DNA of 64,000 nt from G963665085 sp963665085 (GCA_963665085.2 CAXXXS010000001.1:3534001-3598000); one strand, 5' to 3'. Counted from the first letter of the stretch, positions 1 to 8,751 are shown. Program-made: numbers and translations. Notes: generated by a model from the sequence alone, not told the origin.

Positions 1-1
1 T

Positions 2-238
2 AAGCAGACTGAAGAAAAAATATTATGTAACGTAATGAATAATTATCCGGAGTTGACTCTTGTTTCAGTTACTCAGAAAATTGCCCCGGTAAAACATTTT
101 GAGCAAATCATATTGTTGATGGAAGGTGAAGTAGTAGCCACAGGAAAGCATAAAGAGTTGCTTGAAACAAGTCCAGAGTACGTCCAAATTTATAATTCGC
201 AACTTAGCACAAGTCATTATGAATTACAATCTAAATAA
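2..238 (+). CDS. ABC exporter half-transporter, C-terminal fragment (5' end outside window)
   Basis: This is the last 78 codons of an ABC transporter ATPase domain; the frame is open from base 2, so the gene starts before the window. The visible part covers the region after Walker B: a beta strand, the switch (H-loop) position and the usual MEGEVVATGKHKELL tail. At the H-loop the usual histidine of AHR appears as glutamine (VTQK). In heterodimeric type IV exporters the subunit forming the degenerate nucleotide site often carries such a change, so I infer a heterodimer with the next gene. The stop overlaps the next gene's start by 20 bases, which implies translational coupling. Substrate unknown; multidrug or lipid export are the usual roles. 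Confidence 0.85.
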   Translation, partial: KQTEEKILCNVMNNYPELTLVSVTQKIAPVKHFEQIILLMEGEVVATGKHKELLETSPEYVQIYNSQLSTSHYELQSK

Positions 239-1985
239 TATACCCAAAGAAACAGGACGGAAAAAGACAACATACCGTTCTCTAAAAACCCTTATCTCGC
301 ATATGGTCGAGGAGAAGAGGACACTCTTTTGGGCTTTTGTTGCGATGTTAATTAATGCCATTTTAACGTTACTTGGCCCCATTATTATTGGATATACCAT
401 TGATAATTATGTGCAAACAAAACAGTTTCATGGGGTAATTGTATTTAGTGGGATTCTTTTAGGTATGTACATAATAACCCTGGTGGCAGGTTATATTCAA
501 ACTAAGCTAATGGGGACCGTGGGGCAACGAATGTTATTTGTTTTACGAAATACCATTTTTAATAAGATACAGGAATTCCCCCTTGATTTTTTTAATCAAA
601 ATAAAGCAGGAGATTTAATTTCCAGGATTAACAATGATACAGAAAAAATCAACCAGTTTTTTTCACAATCGTTAATGCAGTTTGTGAATTCTATTTTAAC
701 AATGGTAGGGACAGCAATTTTTTTGCTTTCTATTAACCTTCCATTGGGAGCAGCGGCACTTAGCCCGGCAGTTGTAATCTGGATATTCACAAAATTTATT
801 TCGCCCTGGGTAAAAGAACGAAATGCAGCTAGTCTAAAGAGTATAGGTAATCTTAGTTCAGAGGTGCAGGAAAGCCTTACAAATTTTAAAGTTGTTGTGG
901 CTTTTAACAGACGTGATTATTTCCGTAAGAGTTTTGAAAAGGCAAATAAAGACAATTACAATAAAGCAGTAAAAGCGGGTATTGCAAATAATTTATTTAT
1001 GCCGGTCTATACACTTTTTTCAAATGTGGGCCAATTAATTGTATTGGCATTTGGTATTTACCTGATTGCTACAAGTCACTTTACCATAGGTTTGCTGATA
1101 AGTTTTATCACATACGTTTCAAATTTTTATAATCCATTACGGCACCTGGCTTCTTTATGGGCAAATTTTCAGGTTGCATTAGCTGCCTGGGACAGAGTTT
1201 TAAGTATTATTAATATGAAGAATAACATGCCAATAATTGAACAAGAGGAAGAATCTATTAAATCTGATTCTCTACTGACTTTTAAGGATGTTACTTTCTC
1301 ATATCCTAATGGAAAAGAAGTTTTACACCATATTAATTTTAATTTGGAAAGAGGAAAAACGTATGCGTTTATAGGTCCTACCGGAGGAGGGAAAACAACA
1401 ACAGCATCACTTATATCCAGGCTTTATGATTCTTCAAATGGTTCAGTCCTTCTTGATGGTAAGGATATTAGAACTTATAAGCCTGAAGAACGGGTTAAGA
1501 AGATTGGATTTATTTTGCAGGAACCTTATTTGTTTAGTGGAACTATCCGTGAAAATATTCTTTATGGCAATGAAGATTATTTAAAATTTAATAATGAAGA
1601 GCTAACAATTAAATTAAGAGAAGCCGGATTAGATACTTTATTACAAAGGTTTGATAAAGGCCTGGAGACTAAAGTTGATAGTTCCAGTGATGGTGTTAGC
1701 CTTGGGCAGAAACAACTTATAGCCTTTATGCGAGCAGTGTTGAGAAAACCAGATTTGTTAATACTTGACGAAGCAACAGCAAATATTGATACAGTTACAG
1801 AAAAATTGTTGGAAGACATTATTAGCAAACTACCATCTTCTACAACTCGGGTTATAATTGCACATAGGCTTAATACAATTGCAAATGCAGATGAAATTTA
1901 TTTCGTAAATACGGGTAGTTTAACACGTGCTGGTTCACTTGATGAAGCTATTAAAATGTTAATGGATGGTAGAATGGCCAGTTAA
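219..1985 (+). CDS. ABC exporter half-transporter (six-helix membrane domain fused to ATPase)
   Basis: A 588-residue inner-membrane exporter subunit. An in-frame ATG exists at 162, but the start at 219 gives the normal short cytoplasmic lead before the first helix (LFWAFVAMLINAILTLLG) and a modest overlap with the upstream subunit. The N-terminal half has six hydrophobic segments of the ABC_membrane type. The ATPase follows: Walker A GPTGGGKTT near residues 386-394, Q-loop FILQEP, a signature reading VSLGQ rather than LSGGQ (about 493-497), Walker B LLILDEAT (about 513-520) and H-loop IIAHR. It keeps the catalytic Glu and His, while the partner has Gln at the H-loop, consistent with one active and one degenerate site. 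Substrate cannot be told from sequence. Confidence 0.93.
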   Translation: MNYNLNNIPKETGRKKTTYRSLKTLISHMVEEKRTLFWAFVAMLINAILTLLGPIIIGYTIDNYVQTKQFHGVIVFSGILLGMYIITLVAGYIQTKLMGTVGQRMLFVLRNTIFNKIQEFPLDFFNQNKAGDLISRINNDTEKINQFFSQSLMQFVNSILTMVGTAIFLLSINLPLGAAALSPAVVIWIFTKFISPWVKERNAASLKSIGNLSSEVQESLTNFKVVVAFNRRDYFRKSFEKANKDNYNKAVKAGIANNLFMPVYTLFSNVGQLIVLAFGIYLIATSHFTIGLLISFITYVSNFYNPLRHLASLWANFQVALAAWDRVLSIINMKNNMPIIEQEEESIKSDSLLTFKDVTFSYPNGKEVLHHINFNLERGKTYAFIGPTGGGKTTTASLISRLYDSSNGSVLLDGKDIRTYKPEERVKKIGFILQEPYLFSGTIRENILYGNEDYLKFNNEELTIKLREAGLDTLLQRFDKGLETKVDSSSDGVSLGQKQLIAFMRAVLRKPDLLILDEATANIDTVTEKLLEDIISKLPSSTTRVIIAHRLNTIANADEIYFVNTGSLTRAGSLDEAIKMLMDGRMAS

Positions 1986-2082
1986 ATTGAAATTATCGTG
2001 CAAATTTGGTTTCTGGTTTAAGATTATTATGTAATTTTAGAAATATTACTGAATCAAATTATATCAAACCTCAAGCAGGATA

Positions 2083-2505
2083 ATGAACAAGAAAATTATT
2101 ATCAGCGCAGAATGTTACCCTATTATCGTTATTACTCCAAAGGGGGCTCCCAATATCGAAGATATACATCATTTTACTGATGAATTAGAAGAGATTTTAG
2201 AATCAACAACAGGTGGTTTTATAATTATTTCAAATAATGAAAAAGATGTTGAAATACCTGTAAATATTCGGGTCACCCTGGCAAAATCGTTAAACTATAT
2301 TTCAGGGAGATACTCCAGCAGGGAACTAGCTGTTTTTGTTGTGTTGAATTCGGCATTCGGAAGAGTAATGTTTAGCTGCTTATCCCTTATTGCAAAGAAT
2401 AACAATTTGACTGTTGTCTCTTCACTCGAAGGGGCTATGGAAAAAGCAAGAACTGTTCTTGAAAAAACAAACTATCCCAAAATTGAAGATGCGAAAAGGG
2501 CTTGA
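2083..2505 (+). CDS. Small unknown cytoplasmic protein, possibly STAS/SpoIIAA-like
   Basis: A 140-residue protein with no signal peptide or membrane helix. Its alternating strands and amphipathic helices (IIISAECYPIIVITPKG, then a hydrophobic GGFIIISNN strand, then a helix rich in Leu/Ala) resemble the SpoIIAA-like/STAS fold often seen as small orphan proteins in Bacteroidota, but I see no diagnostic motif. It lies 97 bases after the ABC exporter on the same strand and 70 bases before the serine hydrolase lipoprotein. Function not assigned; the fold suggestion is an inference from hydrophobicity pattern only. Confidence 0.7.
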   Translation: MNKKIIISAECYPIIVITPKGAPNIEDIHHFTDELEEILESTTGGFIIISNNEKDVEIPVNIRVTLAKSLNYISGRYSSRELAVFVVLNSAFGRVMFSCLSLIAKNNNLTVVSSLEGAMEKARTVLEKTNYPKIEDAKRA

Positions 2506-2575
2506 AAAGAAGAAATATTTACCTCAATTTCCAGTTAAAAAAACAAAAAGACTATATTGTTTTAATCTAATCATC

Positions 2576-4072
2576 ATGAAAGCATTAAATTATTTACTAT
2601 TAATCTCTGTTTTTTTTCTAAGCACTCAATGTTCTGGTGAAAAAGAAAAAACTAATTCAGTACAAGAAAATGTAACACCCGAATCTCAAGGTGTATCTTC
2701 CCAATCAATTTTAGATTTTATAAAAGCAGCAGAAACAGAAAGAAAAGATGATTTGCATAGTTTTATTTTAATGCGGCATGGAAATATTGTAGCTCAGGGA
2801 TGGTGGAACCCTTATAATCCCGAAAGTACACACATGCTTTATTCATTAAGTAAAAGTTTTACTTCTACTGCTATTGGGTTGGCCCAATCAGAAGGATTAT
2901 TGTCCATATACGATCCGGTTATCAGCTTTTTCCCTGATGAAACACCTGAAAATCCATCGGATAATTTAAAATCGATGCGTATTAAGGATCTTTTGAGAAT
3001 GAATACAGGTCATGAAAGTGATATGCTTGGAGCAATAAGAAGTGATACAGAGAGCTGGGTTCAGGCTTTTCTAACCTCAGAGATTGAACATAAACCAGGA
3101 ATTCATTTTGTGTATAATTCCATGGCAACGTTTATGCTGTCTGCTATTATCCAAAAAGTTACTGGGCAAACATTGTTTGATTATTTAAAACCGAGATTAT
3201 TTGATCCTCTTGGATTTGAAAATTCATGGTGGGAAACAAATATGAACGGAATCAACACGGGTGGTTGGGGATTAAATGTGCGAACGAAAGATATTGCCAA
3301 TTTTGGACAGATGTATCTTCAAAAAGGGATGTGGAATAACGAACAGATTATTCCTAAAGATTGGGTAGAAGAAGCAACAAAACTACAGACTTCTAATGGG
3401 AGTGATCCAAAAAGTGATTGGGAACAAGGTTATGGTTATCAATTCTGGCGTTGTCGTCATAATATTTATCGGGGTGATGGAGCCTTTGGTCAATACTGTA
3501 TTGTTATGCCTGAGCTTGATGCTGTGTTAGCTATTACTTCAGGAACAAGTAATATGCAGGCTATTTTAGAGCTCGTTTGGGATCATCTTTTGCCAGGAAT
3601 TAAAGATGCGCCTATTGAAGAAAATCCAACCCTGGTTAAAGCATTGGAAGATAAATTAGCCTCATTGCAGCTTTCAACCGTTGCTGGAGAAGAATCAACT
3701 TCAAAAGATGTATTTGGGAAGACCTATAAAATAGAAAAGAATAAATTCGGTATCACTTCGGTTCTGCTTAATAAGAATGACGATAAGGAATCAATTACTA
3801 TTAACTATAAAGACAATTCGGTTGATCTTCCTATTGGTTTCGGAGAATTGAAGAATTCTAAATGTGAGTTGGGTAATTTTGGAGAACAAGAATTAGCTAC
3901 ATCTGCAGGCTGGATTTCTGACACTTTGCGTTTGAGGTCATATCTTTATGAGACTCCATCCTATATTAATCTGGATTTAGTGTTTTCTGAGAATAAATTA
4001 AAAATTACAGGTAGACCAAATGTGTGGTTTGGTGCATTAATTATTGATGAGATGGTTGGATATATGGAATAA
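2576..4072 (+). CDS. Beta-lactamase-fold serine hydrolase, lipoprotein
   Basis: A 498-residue member of the serine beta-lactamase/esterase-like family (PF00144 type). The reading frame is open from 2414, but the ATG at 2576 is chosen because it begins a clean lipoprotein signal peptide (MKALNYLLLISVFFLSTQC, lipobox Cys at 19). The nucleophile motif SxxK is SLSK at residues 90-93, followed by YNS at 180-182, and a third motif region GDGAFGQ where related proteins carry HGG-like residues. A C-terminal beta-rich extension of about 150 residues follows the catalytic domain. Such envelope enzymes act as esterases or D-amino-acid peptidases; true beta-lactamase activity is not expected. Neighbours give no substrate hint. 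Confidence 0.9.
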   Translation: MKALNYLLLISVFFLSTQCSGEKEKTNSVQENVTPESQGVSSQSILDFIKAAETERKDDLHSFILMRHGNIVAQGWWNPYNPESTHMLYSLSKSFTSTAIGLAQSEGLLSIYDPVISFFPDETPENPSDNLKSMRIKDLLRMNTGHESDMLGAIRSDTESWVQAFLTSEIEHKPGIHFVYNSMATFMLSAIIQKVTGQTLFDYLKPRLFDPLGFENSWWETNMNGINTGGWGLNVRTKDIANFGQMYLQKGMWNNEQIIPKDWVEEATKLQTSNGSDPKSDWEQGYGYQFWRCRHNIYRGDGAFGQYCIVMPELDAVLAITSGTSNMQAILELVWDHLLPGIKDAPIEENPTLVKALEDKLASLQLSTVAGEESTSKDVFGKTYKIEKNKFGITSVLLNKNDDKESITINYKDNSVDLPIGFGELKNSKCELGNFGEQELATSAGWISDTLRLRSYLYETPSYINLDLVFSENKLKITGRPNVWFGALIIDEMVGYME

Positions 4073-4170
4073 CTCAAGAGTTGACTATACTAGGGGTAAC
4101 TGGAAAGAAGAGGAAGTGATATCAACATAAAATAAATTAATACTGCCTGATTGAATTTGCAAAAAAGTTA

Positions 4171-4494
4171 ATGATGAATCAAAAAAAGATTAAAATACTT
4201 CAAGATTTAAAAAGTGATTTATCAGTTCAATTAAGAGATAATTTAAAAGAAGTAGTTTTATTTGGATCACAATTAACCGAAAACAAATCAGATTCTGATT
4301 TTGACATCTTGATTGTTGTGAAAAATAAAAATGATTGGAAATTAGAACGATTAATTTCTGACATCTGTTACGAAATTGATTTAAAACATAATATCATCAC
4401 TGATACTCATCTATTAAGTGAAACTGAATTTAATACTCCACGTGGCAGACAGCCGATTTTTGTTAATGCATTAACCCAAGGGTATCACGCATGA
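4171..4494 (+). CDS. MNT-type minimal nucleotidyltransferase (antitoxin-like)
   Basis: A 107-residue nucleotidyltransferase of the MNT family. The core motif is complete: G32-S33 followed after nine residues by D43-F-D45 (GS-x9-DxD), giving two of the metal ligands. A second ATG lies one codon downstream. Proteins of this family usually act as antitoxins that AMPylate a partner HEPN ribonuclease. The stop overlaps the start of the next gene by four bases (ATGA), the usual arrangement for a MNT/HEPN pair. The next gene is damaged (see its entry), so this copy may now be an orphan antitoxin. Confidence 0.88.
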   Translation: MMNQKKIKILQDLKSDLSVQLRDNLKEVVLFGSQLTENKSDSDFDILIVVKNKNDWKLERLISDICYEIDLKHNIITDTHLLSETEFNTPRGRQPIFVNALTQGYHA

Positions 4495-4766
4495 TTAATG
4501 AGGCTGATAGACAATCGTTAATCAATTATCGATTAGAACAAGCAAAAGAAACAATTGACCTGTCCAGATTTTTAATTGATTCAGGTAAATTTGTTGCATC
4601 ACAAAGACTTGACAAAAAATACGGCAAGATATTACGTAATTCCTACCAAAACAGAACAAAAGGAGATTATGATGCCTTTGTTCAATTTGAAAAAGAAGAA
4701 GGTGAATTAATGCAGATAGAAATGACAGATTTTATTAAGGAAATTGAAAAGTTGATATTAGATTAA
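4491..4766 (+). pseudogene. HEPN-domain protein with internal in-frame deletion
   Basis: A 91-residue open frame that reads like the two ends of a HEPN toxin joined together. Residues 1-37 match the usual first helix of the family (YRLEQAKETIDLSRFLIDSGKFVAS). From residue 39 the text jumps to the family's C-terminal part (LDKKYGKILRNSYQNRTKGDYD, then an acidic helix ending in IEKLI). Typical family members have about 120-135 residues, with a central NRAYYA-like helix and conserved His/Arg region between these parts; here about 40 residues are absent at roughly base 4600. Because the core of the RNase-type domain is missing, I call it inactivated although the frame is kept. It forms an overlapping pair with the MNT gene upstream. 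Confidence 0.72.
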
Positions 4767-5000
4767 AAATCACCAAACCTTAACATCACCTGTAAAACAT
4801 GTCAAGATGATGGAATACTAAAGCAGTCTTACTCCACTCTTATTTCTTTATAACTTCAAGTGATAGTCTTATTTATGAATTTGAGTGATGCACTTTAAAC
4901 GTTCAAGATTTGTGAAAATGGGAAACGTGTTTTCTTCTAACTTTTACATATATAGATCTTTATAGTGCTTAATGTTAAGGATTTTTAATTTTACTCCGAT

Positions 5001-5037
5001 AAATTAGTTGGAATTCAAACTAATTTAATTAACTTTG
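5001..5037 (+). promoter_or_regulatory. Near-perfect 26-bp palindrome and TAnnTTTG promoter upstream of marR-type gene
   Basis: Bases 5001-5026 form an inverted repeat with only two mismatching positions (AAATTAGTT arms around a central GAATTC). A TAACTTTG box, fitting the Bacteroidota -7 consensus TAnnTTTG, sits at 5030-5037, and a TTG at 5008-5010 fits the -33 element inside the palindrome. A MarR-family dimer binding here would block RNA polymerase, so this is a candidate autoregulatory operator. The start codon at 5042 is only five bases after the -7 box, so the transcript may be leaderless. Confidence 0.65.
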
Positions 5038-5041
5038 TGCT

Positions 5042-5518
5042 GTGGAAAATAAAAATAATATAAAACAAGAGTCATCAGGGAAGCTGATTAGTGAGCTCTC
5101 CAGGTCTGCTCATATTTATTTTCAGCATGAATTCAAAGAGTATCATATTGGTCATGCCCAACTTAGGACATTGTTTTTTATAGCCCACAATGAAGGTAAA
5201 ACTCAAAAGGAAATTGGAGAATATTTAAATCTGGATAAGTCATCTGTTACTTCGCAACTCCAAATTTTGGAAAAGAATGGATATATAAGAAGAGAAAAAT
5301 CAAAAGTTGATGCAAGAAAACAGGTGATAAATTCAACAAAAAAAACACATCAGATTTTACCTTCAATAAAGCAAGTTCTTAATGGGTGGACAGAAAGCAT
5401 ACTCGAAGGATTTACAGAGGAAGAACGCTCCGAAATTTTTGCGTTTCTAAAAAAGATGAGGAGTAATGCGAGAAACAAATTAATTAGTATTCAGGAACCC
5501 GATAAGGGAAATTGTTGA
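5042..5518 (+). CDS. MarR-family transcriptional regulator
   Basis: A 158-residue winged-helix regulator that starts with GTG. The DNA-binding part is plain: KTQKEIGEYLNLDKSSVTSQLQILEKNGYIRREKSKVDARKQ (helix-turn-helix about 58-80, then the beta wing with the conserved DxR). Flanking helices supply the dimer interface. It is followed after four bases by a MATE efflux pump, so it likely controls its own operon through the palindrome at 5001-5026, with release by a small hydrophobic or aromatic ligand as is usual in the family. Ligand unknown. Confidence 0.92.
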   Translation: MENKNNIKQESSGKLISELSRSAHIYFQHEFKEYHIGHAQLRTLFFIAHNEGKTQKEIGEYLNLDKSSVTSQLQILEKNGYIRREKSKVDARKQVINSTKKTHQILPSIKQVLNGWTESILEGFTEEERSEIFAFLKKMRSNARNKLISIQEPDKGNC

Positions 5519-5522
5519 TTAT

Positions 5523-6887
5523 ATGGCGAAAAAGAAAAGAAATTTAACTGAAGGAGATATAAAAAAACAACTTATAAGCCTAACGTGGCCTATGTTGTTA
5601 GGAATGATGGGGATTGTAATTTTTAACCTTGTTGATACATTTTTTGTTGGGAAACTTGGTGTGCATGAACTTGCAGCCATGAGTTTTAGTTTTCCGGTTG
5701 TAATGTTTCTTAATAGTCTCTCACAAGGTGTTGGTATTGGAACGAGTTCATTAATTTCAAGAAATATTATTCATGCAGAAAAAGAAAAGGTGAAGCTAAT
5801 GGCTAGCAGGGCAATTTTACTGGGAGTAATTATTGTTGTGATTTTTTCAATTGCCGGATTATTTACTATTCAACCGCTTTTTACTGCCTTAGGAGCAGAA
5901 GATGATGTGCTCGGTTTTGTTCATGATTACATGCGAATTTGGTATTTAGGAGTGCCATTTGTAGTTGTGCCAATGATTGGGAATAACATTGTAAGAGCTA
6001 CAGGAGATACATTTACGCCCGGAATGATAATGGTTGTAAATGCTACTACGAATGTTATACTTGATCCTTTATTGATTTTTGGAATTGGCCCGTTTCCCGA
6101 AATGGGTATCAGTGGAGCTGCTTTGGCTACAGTAATATCGAGGTCAATGGGATTAATTGCAATATTGTATATTCTGATTAAAAGAGAAAAACTGTTTACT
6201 TTTAAATTCGGAAAAATAAAAAAGATTCTGGAAACCTGGAAAAGTGTTTTATATGTTGCAGGGCCAGCCTCTTTAACGTTGCTTATTACTCCTGTTTCGG
6301 TTGGATTAATAACAAGAATTCTTGCCGGGTACGGAAAAGAAGCTGTTGCAGCCTTTGGTGTTGCATCCAGGATTGAAATGTTTGCATTAATGGTAATTAT
6401 GGCATTAGGTTCTGTCTTGATAATTTTTGTAGGTCAAAATTTCAGTAAAAACAAATTCGAACGAATCTCATTGGGATTAAATTACGCACTAAAGTTTTCA
6501 ATGATTTGGGGTGTATTTATATTTGTTTTATTATTAATATTCGGAAATTCTATTGCTGCCGTTTTTACAACAGATTCACTTGTTGTTGATATTACAAAAA
6601 AATATTTTTTGATTTTTGGTGCTAGTTATGGATTTCAGGGATTGGTTGTTTTGAGTGCTTCAAGTTTCAATGGATTAAACAAACCCTATCCAGCTACTAT
6701 TTTTTCCTTAGTAAGAATGCTTGTGTTATACGTTCCTTTAGCCTGGCTTGGAACTCATTTTTTTGGATTGAATGGTGTTTTCTGGGCTGGATTATTTGCA
6801 AACGTTGTAGTTGGAATTATTTCATTCAGATATTTGTTTGGAACAGTTGGTAGGCTGGGGAGCCGAATTATCTATGAATCAGCTTAA
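5523..6887 (+). CDS. MATE-family multidrug/Na+ (H+) antiporter
   Basis: A 454-residue polytopic inner-membrane protein with twelve predicted hydrophobic segments in two homologous halves. Family features are visible: DTFFVGKLGVHELAAMSFSFPVVMFL in the first helices, a VRATGDTFTPGMIMV stretch at the end of the first bundle region, and the repeated pattern in the second half (NGLNKPYPATIFSLVRMLVLYVPLAW). Start at ATG 5523 with four bases between it and the marR stop. MATE pumps export cationic drugs and dyes; the MarR neighbour implies induction by a substrate. Confidence 0.92.
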   Translation: MAKKKRNLTEGDIKKQLISLTWPMLLGMMGIVIFNLVDTFFVGKLGVHELAAMSFSFPVVMFLNSLSQGVGIGTSSLISRNIIHAEKEKVKLMASRAILLGVIIVVIFSIAGLFTIQPLFTALGAEDDVLGFVHDYMRIWYLGVPFVVVPMIGNNIVRATGDTFTPGMIMVVNATTNVILDPLLIFGIGPFPEMGISGAALATVISRSMGLIAILYILIKREKLFTFKFGKIKKILETWKSVLYVAGPASLTLLITPVSVGLITRILAGYGKEAVAAFGVASRIEMFALMVIMALGSVLIIFVGQNFSKNKFERISLGLNYALKFSMIWGVFIFVLLLIFGNSIAAVFTTDSLVVDITKKYFLIFGASYGFQGLVVLSASSFNGLNKPYPATIFSLVRMLVLYVPLAWLGTHFFGLNGVFWAGLFANVVVGIISFRYLFGTVGRLGSRIIYESA

Positions 6888-6943
6888 ATACAATGAATTC
6901 GGGCAGGTTTATATATGCTTTTCTAAAGTTAATAATCCCTAAA

Positions 6944-7077
6944 GAGGCTATCTGAAAAGTTATTTGATTATAAACTCTGTTAGGTTCTTTGAATTCTTAT
7001 GGATTGAAAATCAAGTAGTTGTTGAGGTCTGGTAGATTCACTAGACCTGTCAGAGTTACTTATAGGAGGCACCCTTC
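6944..7077. repeat. MITE-like element, degenerate copy of the 130-bp CTGTCAGGTT family
   Basis: Begins with GAGGCTATCTGAAAAGT and carries internal TGTTAGGTTCTTTGAA and AGACCTGTCAGAGTTACTTAT blocks shared with the better copies at 11044-11176 and 39981-40111. The right end has drifted (AGGAGGCACCCTTC). It lies between the MATE gene and the convergent methyltransferase gene. Confidence 0.7.
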
Positions 7078-7171
7078 TTATCGTTACTTCGATATGCTAA
7101 TCCCAATCAAATATATTAGGTAATCCTTCCTTCTTAAAGTCCTCCTATTAGGAGGATTTAGGAGGTCATTT
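7078..7171. repeat. Fragment of the second dispersed repeat family (CGTTACTTCGA ... TCCTCC/GGAGGA)
   Basis: Contains TCGTTACTTCGAT, then a CTTCTTAAAGTCCTCCT stretch and AGGAGGATTTAGGAGGTCAT, blocks that recur in the same order at about 38340-38424. The TCCTCC/GGAGGA arms form a small hairpin. Together with the element at 6944-7077 it fills most of the 383-base gap after the MATE gene. Confidence 0.6.
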
Positions 7172-7270
7172 TTGTGGAGATATAAATCAATTTTTTTTTA
7201 AACTATAAAGCTATTAATTTTTATCCAATACAATATTTGATTTCACTCTTCTGGAATTCTGATTACTAAC

Positions 7271-7894
7271 TCATTTTTTTGTTAAAACCACATAGCTTAA
7301 TGGAAATTTTCCGGGAAAGGTTCTCTCTTTTTCAATTTGTAAATTTTGATTTTTAAGAAAATCATGAAATTCTTTTACAGACCACCTGTTCGGAACTTTA
7401 AAACCAGAAAGTGATGACAGATATGAGAAAAGTTTACTTTTAAGATTTTCTCCATGACAATAGGTAGGGAGTATAAGTTTTCCATTCGGTTTAATCACCC
7501 TTTTTATCTCGGAGACTACAAGTTCTGGATTAGGCAAAAGATGCATTATGTTCATACAGATGATAGCATCCATCGAAGTATCTTCAATTATTAATTGATT
7601 GGCATCACCTGGTTCAAATGTTATGTTAATTATTCCTTCATTTTTTTGTTTCTGTTTTGCTTGTTCCAGCATTCCTTTAGAAGTATCTATGGCAACAATT
7701 GTTTTTACCGATGAAGCTACAGAAAGAGCAATAATACCTGTTCCTGTGCCAATTTCGAGAATTGTATAATCAGGTGAGAGTTCGTTTTTTATAAGTTCTA
7801 TTGTGGTGTTGTATGTTTGTTTTGCATTTTTTTCAATCAACCTGTCATATCTTCTTGAAAGGAAATCCCAAAATCCAGGTTTTTGTGCTCTCAT
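7271..7894 (-). CDS. Class I SAM-dependent methyltransferase
   Basis: A 207-residue Rossmann-fold methyltransferase (Methyltransf_11/25 type). Motif I is ILEIGTGTG at residues 45-53, the acidic ribose-binding residue follows in VAIDTSKGM, motif II-like DANQL, and IICMNIMHLLPNPE marks the post-II strand and helix. The C-terminal part (KELILPTYCHGEN-like, then FLKNQNLQIEKERTFPGKFPLSYVVL) is usual for small-molecule methyltransferases of the UbiE-like group. Convergent with the MATE gene and transcribed alone. Substrate unknown. Confidence 0.9.
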   Translation of the reverse strand: MRAQKPGFWDFLSRRYDRLIEKNAKQTYNTTIELIKNELSPDYTILEIGTGTGIIALSVASSVKTIVAIDTSKGMLEQAKQKQKNEGIINITFEPGDANQLIIEDTSMDAIICMNIMHLLPNPELVVSEIKRVIKPNGKLILPTYCHGENLKSKLFSYLSSLSGFKVPNRWSVKEFHDFLKNQNLQIEKERTFPGKFPLSYVVLTKK

Positions 7895-8231
7895 ACAAAT
7901 TATTTAGTAATTTATTTTGTGGTCTAAGATACAACTATTTTTATTTTAAATAGGTTGTGTTGTTGTGTAACTTTCTGTTTATAAGTCTTATACTTTTTTT
8001 TATGGTGTTGCTGTTAAGACAAAATTTCAGTATGAAATTGTTACGGTGTCAAATTGTCTTTTTTGATGATGTATTACAAAGTGGATTAAGTGTGTTTTTT
8101 GTTGTTTAAAGGTAAGTATTTCAATTGTTTAACGTTTTTTAACATTAGGTTTGGGGTATATGGCATTTTGTTTGAAAAAAACATAGACGAATTTAAAATT
8201 TGTCAAACATAAAAGAATGGAGGGTTTAGCC
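7895..8231 (+). promoter_or_regulatory. Intergenic control region before the heat-shock cluster
   Basis: This gap of over 300 bases separates divergent genes and holds no credible coding frame. A TTTG at 8171-8174 and a TAAAATTTG at 8194-8202 are a fair but imperfect match to the Bacteroidota promoter (TTTG-N19-TAnnTTTG, one extra base). A GGAGGG ribosome-binding site lies at 8219-8224, which decides the start of the next gene at 8232. No CIRCE element is visible. Confidence 0.4.
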
Positions 8232-8684
8232 ATGACACTAGCAAAATTATCAAACAATTGGTTACCATCAGTTCCTTCATTACTTGATAGATTTTTTGAA
8301 GGAGATTTGATGGATTGGAATAGTACAAACTATTCAGGTGCAAATTCAACAATGCCAGCAGTTAACGTGAAAGAGAATGATAATGAATTTCACATCGAGG
8401 TAGCTGTACCAGGAATGAAGAAAAACGACTTTAAATTGAGTTATGATAATGGTCGTTTGACTATTTCTTCAGAACGTAAACATGAAGTAGAAGAAAAAGA
8501 AGGTGAAAAAGTTACCCGTAGAGAGTTTAGTTATCAATCTTTTCAGCGTTCATTTAATGTAGCAGAGGGTGTTGTTGAGGCTGAGAAAATAGCAGCAAAT
8601 TACGCAGATGGAATACTTCACATCACATTACCAAAGCGTGAAGAAGTGAAGCCAAAACCTGCAAAAGAAATCTTGGTTTCTTAA
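8232..8684 (+). CDS. Small heat-shock protein (Hsp20/alpha-crystallin)
   Basis: A 150-residue sHsp. The frame opens with an ATG at 8217, but that ATG is part of the ribosome-binding site ATGGAGGG, so the ATG at 8232 (MTLAKLSNNW) is preferred. The alpha-crystallin domain covers about residues 35-140: PAVNVKENDNEFHIEVAVPGMKK, DNGRLTISSERK, and the conserved GILHITLPK (family A-x-x-x-G-x-L), ending with a short EVKPKPAKEILVS tail that carries an IxV-like motif for oligomer assembly. It holds unfolding proteins in the cytoplasm during heat stress. First gene of a proteostasis cluster that extends to 11854. Confidence 0.95.
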   Translation: MTLAKLSNNWLPSVPSLLDRFFEGDLMDWNSTNYSGANSTMPAVNVKENDNEFHIEVAVPGMKKNDFKLSYDNGRLTISSERKHEVEEKEGEKVTRREFSYQSFQRSFNVAEGVVEAEKIAANYADGILHITLPKREEVKPKPAKEILVS

Positions 8685-8751
8685 GTGATTGGGTATGGCT
8701 AAGGCAGCCATATCGATATCCGTTATTGTTAATTTTTAATATTGCTTCAAA

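Noticed and set aside
1577..1828. Long antisense frames inside the ABC exporter, GH106 and SusC genes
   Set aside because: They mirror the codon bias of strongly supported genes on the other strand and show no independent start signals.
8217..8231. ATG at 8217 as start of the first heat-shock gene
   Set aside because: This ATG is fused to the GGAGGG ribosome-binding site that serves the ATG at 8232.
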